Source: JALHSV01 sp964553535 (GTDB lineage Bacteria; Nitrospirota; Thermodesulfovibrionia; Thermodesulfovibrionales; SM23-35). Taken from it: a DNA stretch of 6,507 bases. The translations under genes were made by a program, and so were the position numbers. Under the pieces are notes generated by a model that was given only the letters and a program-made list of their open reading frames with translations, was not told the DNA's origin and did no database searches. The DNA lies in contig CAZKLK010000108.1 in assembly GCA_964553535.1 (NCBI GenBank), forward strand, positions 1 to 6,507, written 5' to 3'. Below, piece by piece: positions 1 through 5,293 of this stretch (within the stretch, counting starts at the first letter, position 1; every line of letters begins with the position of its first letter).

Positions 1-90
1 GTCATACTTCTTCTGTCTCTTCCTCTCCTTCTGATACTTCAATGCAATTGCTGCTATGACCGATTTCTTTACCTGCATTGTTAACCCCAT
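1..90 (-). CDS. Probable transposase/integrase N-terminus (partial, runs off the left edge)
   Basis: Read on the minus strand, an ATG at 90-88 opens a frame of 30 codons that is still open at the window edge. It starts MGLTMQVKKSV and continues with a strongly basic stretch (KYQKERKRQKKYD). A short N-terminus followed by K/R-rich helix resembles the DNA-binding start of DDE transposases of the ISNCY/integrase-core type, which often begin with 'MQ-KK-xxxAIAxRYxKAxKKEK'. An exact SD (AGGAGG, five bases before the ATG) and a good promoter upstream support a real start; a second in-frame ATG (M5) is possible. No catalytic residues are visible because only the first 30 codons are inside the window. 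The family call is from resemblance only; another small basic DNA-binding protein is possible. That this is a coding start is much surer than the function. Confidence 0.45.
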   Translation of the reverse strand, partial: MGLTMQVKKSVIAAIALKYQKERKRQKKYD

Positions 91-95
91 TCCTG

Positions 96-101
96 CCTCC
101 T
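96..101 (-). promoter_or_regulatory. Shine-Dalgarno of the left-edge gene
   Basis: Minus-strand AGGAGG, five bases before the ATG at 90-88. It is a full consensus site and fixes the start of the otherwise tiny partial gene. Confidence 0.6.
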
Positions 102-131
102 GTCTCTTTTTTACCACGAGACAATTGCGAT

Positions 132-160
132 ATTTTAGTTTAGATTTTTAAATGAGGCAA
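132..160 (-). promoter_or_regulatory. Sigma70-like promoter for the left-edge gene
   Basis: On the minus strand TTGCCT (160-155) is followed after exactly 17 bases by TAAAAT (137-132). These match 4/6 of the -35 and 5/6 of the -10 consensus. Transcription would start near 125, giving a leader of about 35 bases that carries the AGGAGG site. It may be the promoter inside an insertion element whose end lies near here, but no terminal inverted repeat can be tested because the other end is outside the window. Confidence 0.45.
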
Positions 161-203
161 CGATTCACTTTTATATGGATTTTTGATGATGCAATTCGAA
201 AAC

Positions 204-232
204 TTTTAAAAAAGACCGCGGAAGAGTATAAT
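204..232 (+). promoter_or_regulatory. Probable promoter of the lipoprotein gene
   Basis: A perfect TATAAT at 227-232 is preceded, 17 bases upstream, by a weak -35 (TTTTAA, 204-209, 3/6). Transcription would start near 239, leaving about 25 bases before the ATG at 265. The -10 is convincing; the -35 is not, so an activator or an extended element may be needed. Confidence 0.45.
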
Positions 233-264
233 AGCCATACCTTGTAAGGCCGCATGAAGGGAAA

Positions 265-711
265 ATGACTATGAGTATGATTGCGCCAAGAACTTTAGCA
301 TCGTTTCTGTGCCTCCTCTTTGCCGTGTTTTTAATGTCCTGCGGGAAGAAGGAAGTAAAGCCGGTTTCGCAGGAATCAAAACTCGCTCAGGAGGCGTTTC
401 AGCTCGCCGAGATACTGAAACAGGCTTACGCGGGGAACGATCGCTCAACCATTGAAAACAATTCAACAAATGACGGCTACCGGGAGATGATTGGCGTCAT
501 AAAAAAGTTCGATAAAGCCGAACTTACTTTTACCCCGACATGGGTTGAGATTAAGGATTCCGTAGTTTACCTTTCTGTTTCATGGAAGGGAGTTTGGACA
601 GTGGGAGCGAAGAGCAGGGACGAACGCGGGCTGGCTGTTTTTGTCCTTGAGGGCAGCCCTCTGAAACTTGCATCCGTGCAGAGAGACAATCCCTTCCGCC
701 AGCCGGAGTAA
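265..711 (+). CDS. Small lipoprotein of unknown function
   Basis: 148 residues. Residues 1-25 form a lipoprotein signal peptide: Arg9, a hydrophobic core (about 11-23), then lipobox L-M-S-C with Cys26 as the lipidated residue. Gly at +2 is not an inner-membrane retention signal, so outer-membrane placement is likely. The mature ~120 residues open with a polar linker and a helix-like stretch (about 38-57), then a probable beta-rich part with Trp-rich strands (TWVEIKD, SVSWKGVWTV) and end in NPFRQPE. The shape, helix then sheet, could fit an NTF2-like fold, but this is a guess. Three in-frame ATGs (265, 271, 277) compete: the AAGGG at 257-261 is only 3 bases from the first and 9 from the second, so 271 may be the true start. 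It stands alone, converging on the dehydratase gene. I do not recognise a named family. Confidence 0.8.
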   Translation: MTMSMIAPRTLASFLCLLFAVFLMSCGKKEVKPVSQESKLAQEAFQLAEILKQAYAGNDRSTIENNSTNDGYREMIGVIKKFDKAELTFTPTWVEIKDSVVYLSVSWKGVWTVGAKSRDERGLAVFVLEGSPLKLASVQRDNPFRQPE

Positions 712-723
712 CCGGCGATGCGC

Positions 724-752
724 TCTTCCTGCCGATTGTCGGGAACGGAAGA
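724..752. terminator. Hairpin between convergent genes, possible terminator
   Basis: TCTTCC (724-729) pairs with GGAAGA (747-752), with an inner CCGA (732-735) / TCGG (739-742) stem and a TTG loop. It sits in the 61-base gap between the lipoprotein stop (711) and the dehydratase stop (773, opposite strand), where a two-way terminator would be expected. There is no T-run on either side, so intrinsic termination is doubtful. Confidence 0.25.
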
Positions 753-772
753 CGTGCAGGGGATACCGCTAA

Positions 773-1420
773 TTAATACCATATTATAGCGCCGTCCTTT
801 GTCTTCACAGGCACCCGCCTGAGAGGCATCTGCTTTTCCCAGAGCGGCCTGTTTTCTTTGTACCACTTGATAGTTTGCTTAATGCCGTCTTCAAAATTAA
901 CCTCAGGAAGAAATCCGAGAACCCGTCCGGCCTTTTCATTTGAGGCGATGTGTTTTTGAACTTGTCCATAACGGTCCGGCATAAAGTCAAGGTGATCGGC
1001 TTTCAAATTAAAGGCCGCAAGCATCATATGGGCGATCTCAAGGATATTCAGGCTCTGTCCCGTCCCCACGTTAAAGACTTCTCCCTTGACTTTTTCAATA
1101 GGGGCATGAATGGCAAGGTCGATCGCCCTTGCCGTATCTTCAGAATAAACCCAATCTCTGGAGGCGGAGCCGTCACCGTGGATGGTAAGGGGTTCATCAA
1201 GAATGCAGCTTGTTATAAAACGCGGAATGGCCTTCTCAAGATGCTGCCGGGGTCCGTAATTGTTAAAGGGCCTTATTATCACGCCCGGAATATCATGGGC
1301 AACTATATATGAATAAACCAGTCTGTCCGCCCCCGCCTTCGCCGCCGCGTAAGGGCTTGTGGGATTCAGAGGATGATTTTCATCCATTGGTTCATATGCC
1401 GCGGTTCCATACACTTCTGA
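773..1420 (-). CDS. NAD-dependent sugar-nucleotide dehydratase/epimerase, extended SDR (N-terminus missing in gap)
   Basis: 216 residues are visible, entering from the gap as SEVYG. The extended-SDR catalytic pair is seen as Y-A-A-A-K in PTSPYAAAKAGADRL, followed by RPFNNYGPRQ and the substrate-binding stretch IHGDGSASRDWVYSEDTARAI, then FNVGTG. The end, IKWYKENRPLWEKQ, matches the tail of RmlB-like dTDP-glucose 4,6-dehydratases, and the whole is nearest to that and to LegB/GDP-mannose-type dehydratases. These NAD-bound enzymes make the 4-keto-6-deoxy sugar nucleotide that a DegT aminotransferase then aminates. The RmlB 'TDEVYG' Asp is Ser here (SEVYG), with Glu kept. About 110-120 residues with the GxxGxxG NAD site should lie in the gap, so the substrate and exact reaction stay open: 4-epimerase or UDP-glucuronate decarboxylase are alternatives. 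Downstream of, and codirectional with, the aminotransferase. Stop TAA at 775-773. Confidence 0.85.
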   Translation of the reverse strand, partial: SEVYGTAAYEPMDENHPLNPTSPYAAAKAGADRLVYSYIVAHDIPGVIIRPFNNYGPRQHLEKAIPRFITSCILDEPLTIHGDGSASRDWVYSEDTARAIDLAIHAPIEKVKGEVFNVGTGQSLNILEIAHMMLAAFNLKADHLDFMPDRYGQVQKHIASNEKAGRVLGFLPEVNFEDGIKQTIKWYKENRPLWEKQMPLRRVPVKTKDGAIIWY

Positions 1421-1520
1421 NNNNNNNNNNNNNNNNNNNNNNNNNNNNNNNNNNNNNNNNNNNNNNNNNNNNNNNNNNNNNNNNNNNNNNNNNNNNNNNN
1501 NNNNNNNNNNNNNNNNNNNN
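1421..1520. other. Assembly gap (100 N)
   Basis: Exactly 100 N, the usual placeholder for a gap of unknown size. The flanks encode an aminotransferase lacking roughly 40 C-terminal residues and a dehydratase lacking roughly 115 N-terminal residues, so about 450 bases or more should be missing. Any reading frame through the N run is meaningless. Confidence 0.97.
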
Positions 1521-2558
1521 CCCGATTTCTTCAGCTACCGGATAATCGCCCTGCCGGTATCCAAACCGGCTTCTGTAGTAGCTCAGAAGATGAATAGGCC
1601 GGTAATTTACGGCTACGCCGATGCCGGAGTCCTGAAGCGACCAAAGCAGCGAATCTCTCTTCCGGGGCGGCGCCAGTACAGTAAAGAGGTGCCGCGCGTG
1701 TTTTACGGATTGCAAGGTCTTTAAAAGTCGTATGCCTTTGACGGATTCCAACCCCTGAACATAAAGATTCCACAGTTTGTCTCTTTTCCTCCACATATCA
1801 TCTATACGGTCAAGCTGGCCGATAAGGAGGGCAGCCTGAATATTATCCATATTGTACTTCCATCCGAGCAGGGGCATGTCCCAATGCCTGTATCTTTTTG
1901 TATATCTGTCGGCAGCGCCACTGTCTATGCCGTGAAGCCGCAACATCTTGAGCGTATCCGCTAACTCCCTATCGTTAGAGCTTACCGCTCCGCCCTCTCC
2001 TGATGTAATATTTTTCGTAGCATAAAAACTGAAGCATACCGCATCCGCGAGTTCCCCGACACCAACGTTATCCCTTCGGGCTTCGATGGCATGTGCGGCG
2101 TCTTCAACAATCTTTAAATTATATTTCTCTGCCAAAGATCTGATTTTTTTCATATCGCACATCTGACCATAGAGATGCACCGGGATAATTGCCTTGGTAT
2201 TTTCTGTTATAGCCGGTTCAATAAGCTCAGCGTTAAGGTTTCCGGTTTCCTCTTCAACGTCAACAAAAACCGGGTTTGCTCCTGCATGCAATACGGCGCT
2301 TGCAGTAGCGCAAAAACTCATGGGTGTGGTAATAACCTCGTCACCAGGGCCAATGCCGAGTGCGATAAGACTAAGATGGAGGGCGGCTGTGCAACTGGTA
2401 ACGCCTACGGTGTAATGCAGGTTGAGATAACGGGAAAAGTTGTGCTCAAATTCCCTTACCTCTTCGCCGGTTGTGAGAAATATTGATTGAAGGACGCGGC
2501 GGACCCTTTCAATGTCTTTCTCCCCGATGCTGTGTTTGAAAAAATCTATTTTTTTCAA
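1521..2558 (-). CDS. DegT/DnrJ/EryC1/StrS-family PLP aminotransferase for a 4-amino sugar (C-terminus missing in gap)
   Basis: 346 residues visible of a family norm near 380-390. It transfers an amino group, normally from glutamate, to the 4-keto group of a nucleotide sugar. Hallmarks: phosphate-binding TSCTAALH (about 54-61), Asp153 in VEDAAH contacting the PLP ring nitrogen, the Schiff-base Lys182 in YATKNITSGEGG, and the GWKYNMDN motif (232-239). The N-terminus (DFFKHSIGEKDIERV...LTTGEEVREFE) lines up with ArnB and PseC. ArnB (4-amino-4-deoxyarabinose) and PseC/WecE (4-amino-4,6-dideoxyhexose) types cannot be told apart here. Start is TTG at 2558-2556: an in-frame stop lies about nine bases upstream and no other start codon occurs in the first 40 codons. 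No SD is seen; the -10 box ends eight bases before the TTG. The C-terminal ~40 residues, usually 'SLPLYPxL', lie in the gap. First gene of a minus-strand unit with the dehydratase. Confidence 0.93.
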
Positions 2559-2566
2559 AGCGAAAT

Positions 2567-2595
2567 ATTATAAAATATTTTGGCAAAAGCAACAA
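2567..2595 (-). promoter_or_regulatory. Promoter for aminotransferase-dehydratase unit, leaving almost no leader
   Basis: Minus strand: TTGTTG (2595-2590), 17 bases, then a perfect TATAAT (2572-2567). Start of transcription should fall at about 2560-2558, on or next to the TTG start codon at 2558-2556. This predicts a leaderless or near-leaderless mRNA. The same AT-rich stretch faces the divergent glycosyltransferase gene, for which the plus strand has only a weak candidate (TATAAA, 2569-2574, no clear -35). Confidence 0.5.
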
Positions 2596-2600
2596 TTGAT

Positions 2601-3353
2601 ATGTACAAAATGGTCAATAACAGACAAGATCAATCCCTTCAATTTTCTGTCGTTATCCCAATATATAATGAAGAAGACAATATTGGCGAATTATACGGCA
2701 GATTGGCCGCCGTAATGGAAAAACTCTGTTCCAGCGGAAAGTATCCCCCGGATAGTTACGAAATCATAATGGTAGACGACGGCAGTACAGATCGGTCGTG
2801 GCAATTAATCAAGGATCTGCATGATAAAGATCAACGGGTCAAGGGGATAAGTTTTTCGAGAAACTTCGGGCACCACACTGCAATTACCGCCGGTCTTGAT
2901 TATTCGAGAGGCAGAGCCGTCATTTTGATGGACGGCGATTTGCAGGACCCCCCGGAGGAAATACCGAAACTGTTCGAAATATTTAATGCAGGGTATGATG
3001 TTGTGTACGGGATAAGGCAAGAGAGAAAAGATCCCCTTCTCAAGAAAATAACTTCACATGCCTTTTGGTGGATATTNNNNNNNNNNNNNNNNNNNNNNNN
3101 NNNNNNNNNNNNNNNNNNNNNNNNNNNNNNNNNNNNNNNNNNNNNNNNNNNNNNNNNNNNNNNNNNNNNNNNNNNNTATCAAAAATTATTTTTTGGCATT
3201 CCGGTCCTCGGGTACGCCTCCATCATTATCTCCATCTTCTTCGTCGGCGGCGTGCAATTGTTTGTCCTCGGCTTATTTGGCGAATATCTCGGAAGAACTT
3301 ATCAAGAAGTGCAGAGGAGGCCGCTCTACGTTTTAAAAGAATCTCTTCTCTGA
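2601..3353 (+). CDS. Family 2 polyprenyl-phosphate glycosyltransferase, ArnC/GtrB/DPM1-like (interrupted by gap)
   Basis: Transfers a sugar from a nucleotide donor to a polyprenyl phosphate on the cytoplasmic face of the inner membrane. N-terminal GT2 domain: FSVVIPIYNEEDNI, IMVDDGSTD (Asp59-Asp60), then the metal-binding DxD in MDGDLQDPPEE (Asp111, Asp113), with the surrounding SRNFGHHTAITAGL and GYDVVYGIRQERKDP typical of the ArnC/GtrB/DPM1 group. After the gap comes the classic membrane end: a hydrophobic helix (SIIISIFFVGGVQLFVLGLFGEY) and LGRTYQEVQRRPLYVLKES. Some 90-100 residues, including one membrane segment, are hidden, since the family is near 310-330. Start is uncertain: ATG 2601 chosen, ATG 2610 and TTG 2580 possible, none with an SD. 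First of three plus-strand genes; the next begins five bases after its stop. In this setting the amino sugar is the likely cargo (inference). Confidence 0.9.
   Translation: MYKMVNNRQDQSLQFSVVIPIYNEEDNIGELYGRLAAVMEKLCSSGKYPPDSYEIIMVDDGSTDRSWQLIKDLHDKDQRVKGISFSRNFGHHTAITAGLDYSRGRAVILMDGDLQDPPEEIPKLFEIFNAGYDVVYGIRQERKDPLLKKITSHAFWWIXXXXXXXXXXXXXXXXXXXXXXXXXXXXXXXXXXYQKLFFGIPVLGYASIIISIFFVGGVQLFVLGLFGEYLGRTYQEVQRRPLYVLKESLL
3077..3176. other. Assembly gap (100 N)
   Basis: A second placeholder of exactly 100 N, inside the glycosyltransferase. The two flanks are the N-terminal catalytic part and the C-terminal membrane part of one family. About 270-300 bases should be missing, not 100. That the two sides share a frame across the N run is chance. 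Confidence 0.97.
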
Positions 3354-3358
3354 GCGTT

Positions 3359-4075
3359 ATGATTAAAGAATTAAAATGGGACAGCGCTTTTTTTAGAAAA
3401 AAAATAGGCGAAATCGTAATCGCTTCTCCGAAACCATCCCGCATAAAAGAAATTCTTCGTGAGATTGAGCGGGGTGAATTCGATTATCTGACCTGCAAGA
3501 TCAGATCTCATAATGCCTCGCTGAACAGGCTTCTCGAATCAGCCGGATTTTACCTGACGGACATCGGCGTGACATTGGCGGCAAAAACCGGGGCGTTTTT
3601 ACAAAGAAACTTAAGCGGGGACCTGATTATCGGCGGGTCCATAAGGGAAGCGGGTTGCCGGGATATTCCCATGCTGAAGTCCATGAGCAAGTCCCTTTTC
3701 ACTGAAAGCCGTTATTACAGCGACCCGTTTTTCTCAAAAAAAGAGGCTGACAGGCTCTATCAGATATGGGTGGAGAATTCAGTGAAAGGCCGGGCTGCCG
3801 ACATTACTTACTATATCCCCATGAAAGGATTTATCACATGCAGAAAATCGGCGGGAAATAAAGGCGCAATCATCCTTGTCGGGATAAAGAAGGATTGCAG
3901 GGGCAAGGGGTTGGGAACCGCGCTTGTGGGAGAGGCAATGAAATGGTTTATGCGGCAAAAGGTGACATTGGTTACCGTCAGGACCCAATTGAAAAATCTC
4001 GATGCGTTGAATTTTTACCTCAGGCAGGGCTTCCTGATCAAAGAATACGATATCGTCTTCGCGAAGATTTTATAG
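3359..4075 (+). CDS. GNAT N-acetyltransferase, WecD/FdtC-like amino-sugar acetyltransferase
   Basis: 238 residues. N-terminal LKWDSAFFRKKIGEI (5-19) matches the 'LxWDSxFFG' opening of WecD-like dTDP-4-amino-4,6-dideoxygalactose acetyltransferases. The middle has SLFTESRYYSDPFFSKKEADRLYQIWVENS (112-141), close to the WecD 'SRFxxDPxF...LYxxWIxxS' block. The GNAT core is C-terminal: acetyl-CoA pyrophosphate loop RGKGLGTAL (181-189), then VTVRTQLKNLDALNFYLRQGF, the last-strand Asn/Tyr motif. It would acetylate the 4-amino group made by the divergent aminotransferase (inference from family and position). In the opening motif Gly after FF is replaced by Arg. The ATG lies five bases after the glycosyltransferase stop and has no SD, so translation is probably coupled. 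Longer frames upstream run through the gap and the preceding gene and are not real. Acyl donor other than acetyl-CoA is possible. Confidence 0.85.
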   Translation: MIKELKWDSAFFRKKIGEIVIASPKPSRIKEILREIERGEFDYLTCKIRSHNASLNRLLESAGFYLTDIGVTLAAKTGAFLQRNLSGDLIIGGSIREAGCRDIPMLKSMSKSLFTESRYYSDPFFSKKEADRLYQIWVENSVKGRAADITYYIPMKGFITCRKSAGNKGAIILVGIKKDCRGKGLGTALVGEAMKWFMRQKVTLVTVRTQLKNLDALNFYLRQGFLIKEYDIVFAKIL

Positions 4076-4095
4076 ACAAGCTTACAGATGCTTCT

Positions 4096-4818
4096 ATGAG
4101 GCAAACTCATACATATGATCCCTCTTTTTTTGATCGCATTAAGAAGGTTGAAGATAACCATTTCTGGTTTCGAATAAGGAGAAAGTGGATTTTTGACAGG
4201 ATCAGGGAGTTTGCTCCACCCCCTGCAAAACTCATTGAGATCGGCTGCGGCATGGGCAATGTAAGCAGTTTTCTGGCACAAAAAGGCTATATTGTCACCG
4301 GGTGTGAATATTATCCTGAAGCAATCAATAAAGCATGGCCCGGCTTCCAGATCATTCAGGGGGATGCCAATAACCTCCCGTTCGAAAACGATAGCTTTGA
4401 TATAGTAGGACTTTTCGATGTGCTCGAACATTTTCAGGATGACATTGCTCCGCTTCGGGAGGCTGTCAGGGTTCTTAAGAAAAAAGGCATCGCGGTGATA
4501 ACCGTTCCAGCGAAAGAAGATCTGTGGAGTTGGGTTGATGAGGTTTCCCTGCATAAGAGGAGATATACAAAAGAGAGAATTAAAAAGAATTTTATGGAAT
4601 TGCGGCTGACCCCGCTGGCAACGGAATATTTATTCATGTCACTCTACCTCCCCATGAAATACATGCGGCGCGAAAATAAGAAGGGCGATGATATTTTTAA
4701 GGTTAATAAAACTATTAACACCCTGCTTTGCTGCGTTTTCGAAACAGAAAGATTTATTTCAAAGGTCCTGCCATTGCCTGTAGGGACATCATTGATCGGT
4801 GTTGCCCGGAAAAAATAA
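4096..4818 (+). CDS. Class I SAM-dependent methyltransferase
   Basis: 240 residues. After an N-terminal helix with VEDNHFWFRIRRKWI (18-32), a block typical of Methyltransf_11/23-like enzymes in glycan clusters, comes motif I IEIGCGMGNVSSFL (47-60), the acidic end of strand 2 (GCEYYPEA, Glu71), and GDANNLPFENDSFDIVGLFDVLEH (89-112) for motifs II-III. The second half (SLHKRRYTKERIKKNF and a hydrophobic stretch near 178-190) is the family-typical cap. Substrate unknown: O- or N-methylation of the cluster's sugar is a reasonable guess, not shown. Start at ATG 4096 is chosen because homology begins just after it; a longer in-frame reading from 3895 only shadows the acetyltransferase. It starts 20 bases after the previous stop with no clear SD, and is the last gene of the plus-strand unit. 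Confidence 0.85.
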   Translation: MRQTHTYDPSFFDRIKKVEDNHFWFRIRRKWIFDRIREFAPPPAKLIEIGCGMGNVSSFLAQKGYIVTGCEYYPEAINKAWPGFQIIQGDANNLPFENDSFDIVGLFDVLEHFQDDIAPLREAVRVLKKKGIAVITVPAKEDLWSWVDEVSLHKRRYTKERIKKNFMELRLTPLATEYLFMSLYLPMKYMRRENKKGDDIFKVNKTINTLLCCVFETERFISKVLPLPVGTSLIGVARKK

Positions 4819-4887
4819 TATTGCCGGTGTTGCCGGATTAATAAGGGGCTCAAAATTGAAATTAAATGAATCAGAAAATCTCCCCTT

Positions 4888-4910
4888 GCCCCTCTTTGGC
4901 AAAGAGGGGC
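4888..4910. repeat. Perfect 11-bp inverted repeat
   Basis: GCCCCTCTTTG, one G, CAAAGAGGGGC: two exact 11-base arms around a single base. It resembles the 'CCCTCTTTGGCAAAGAGGGG' palindromes scattered between genes in many environmental genomes. It lies 70 bases after the methyltransferase stop; as there is no T-run, it is more probably a dispersed palindrome than a plain terminator, though it could act as one. Confidence 0.75.
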
Positions 4911-4916
4911 ATAAAA

Positions 4917-4969
4917 CCTCCCGGGGCCTGCCCTGAGCGCAGTCGAAGGGGCAAAGGGAGGCCGGGAGG
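4917..4969. repeat. Nested inverted repeat with a CCCTGAGCGCAGTCGAAGGG core
   Basis: Outer arms CCTCCCGG (4917-4924) and CCGGGAGG (4962-4969) enclose the imperfect palindrome CCCTGAGCGCAGTCGAAGGG (4931-4950). That core unit is a familiar interspersed repeat in environmental bacterial genomes. It sits directly beside the palindrome at 4888, so the two probably form one REP-like cassette. Confidence 0.65.
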
Positions 4970-5030
4970 GATTTTATGAATAATGTTGTTTCCCGGATCA
5001 GGAGATAAGCTTTTTACATGCTTAAAATCG

Positions 5031-5166
5031 GTCATTGCGAGCGCCTGAAAGTCGCGCGGCAATCTCTCTGAAAACGACGGGATTGCTCCGCGGGGTTTAA
5101 CCTGAGCCAAACGGCGGGATTTTTCGCTTCGCTCAGAATGACGGATGGCGAAAGGCTCGCGATGAC
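5031..5166. repeat. 136-bp inverted-repeat element (REP/MITE-like)
   Basis: The ends GTCATTGCGAGC (5031-5042) and GCTCGCGATGAC (5155-5166) are inverted copies matching at 11 of 12 positions. Inside are GCAATC (5059-5064) / GATTGC (5081-5086) and TTCGCTTCGCTCAGAATGAC (5123-5142). All three words belong to the 'GTCATTGCGAG...GCAATCTC...CTCAGAATGAC' dispersed repeats common in Nitrospirota, Desulfobacterota and Chloroflexota assemblies. It has no reading frame of note, so any mobility would need a transposase elsewhere. Degenerate internal halves suggest an old or composite copy. Confidence 0.7.
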
Positions 5167-5253
5167 AACTTTTATCGCTGGATTCGGGCTGTTTCTATTA
5201 TGGGACTGTTATTAACGAATTAGATACGGCAGCGGGTTCCCCCGGAAAGGGCA

Positions 5254-5282
5254 TTGAGTTTACTTTTCAGCGCAATTTTAAT
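5254..5282 (+). promoter_or_regulatory. Sigma70-like promoter of the mntA-hepT operon
   Basis: TTGAGT (5254-5259, 4/6), 17 bases, TTTAAT (5277-5282, 5/6). The ATG of mntA is 11 bases after the -10, so transcription would begin about 3-5 bases before the start codon. There is no SD, consistent with a near-leaderless message. Confidence 0.5.
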
Positions 5283-5293
5283 ACCATAAAGTC

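Larger units (their letters stand above)
4819..5253. other. Non-coding repeat island
   Basis: Between the methyltransferase stop and the MntA promoter I see no believable gene. Content: the three repeats listed separately (4888-4910, 4917-4969, 5031-5166). The stretches 4819-4880, 4970-5030 and 5167-5253 show nothing I can name. Confidence 0.7.

Noticed and set aside
950..1312. 120-residue plus-strand frame
   Set aside because: It is opposite the conserved core of the dehydratase and shows no domain-like pattern.
3065..3358. N-terminal extension of the acetyltransferase frame
   Set aside because: It crosses the N run and overlaps the glycosyltransferase's conserved membrane end; WecD homology begins at the ATG at 3359.
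3895..4095. Longer start for the methyltransferase
   Set aside because: This stretch is an out-of-frame shadow of the conserved GNAT acetyl-CoA loop; family similarity begins after 4096.
4015..4554. 179-residue open frame on the minus strand
   Set aside because: It lies opposite the methyltransferase, whose motifs I-III are clear, and its own product has no recognisable motif.
4822..4838. TTGCCGG direct repeat with a weak CCGG hairpin after the methyltransferase
   Set aside because: The stem is only four pairs and no T-run follows, so it does not support a terminator call.
4871..5110. 79-residue minus-strand frame in the repeat island
   Set aside because: It is made entirely of palindromic repeat sequence, a common source of false genes.
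4888..5166. CRISPR array
   Set aside because: The repeats differ from each other, are palindromic and not regularly spaced; there are no equal spacers or cas genes.
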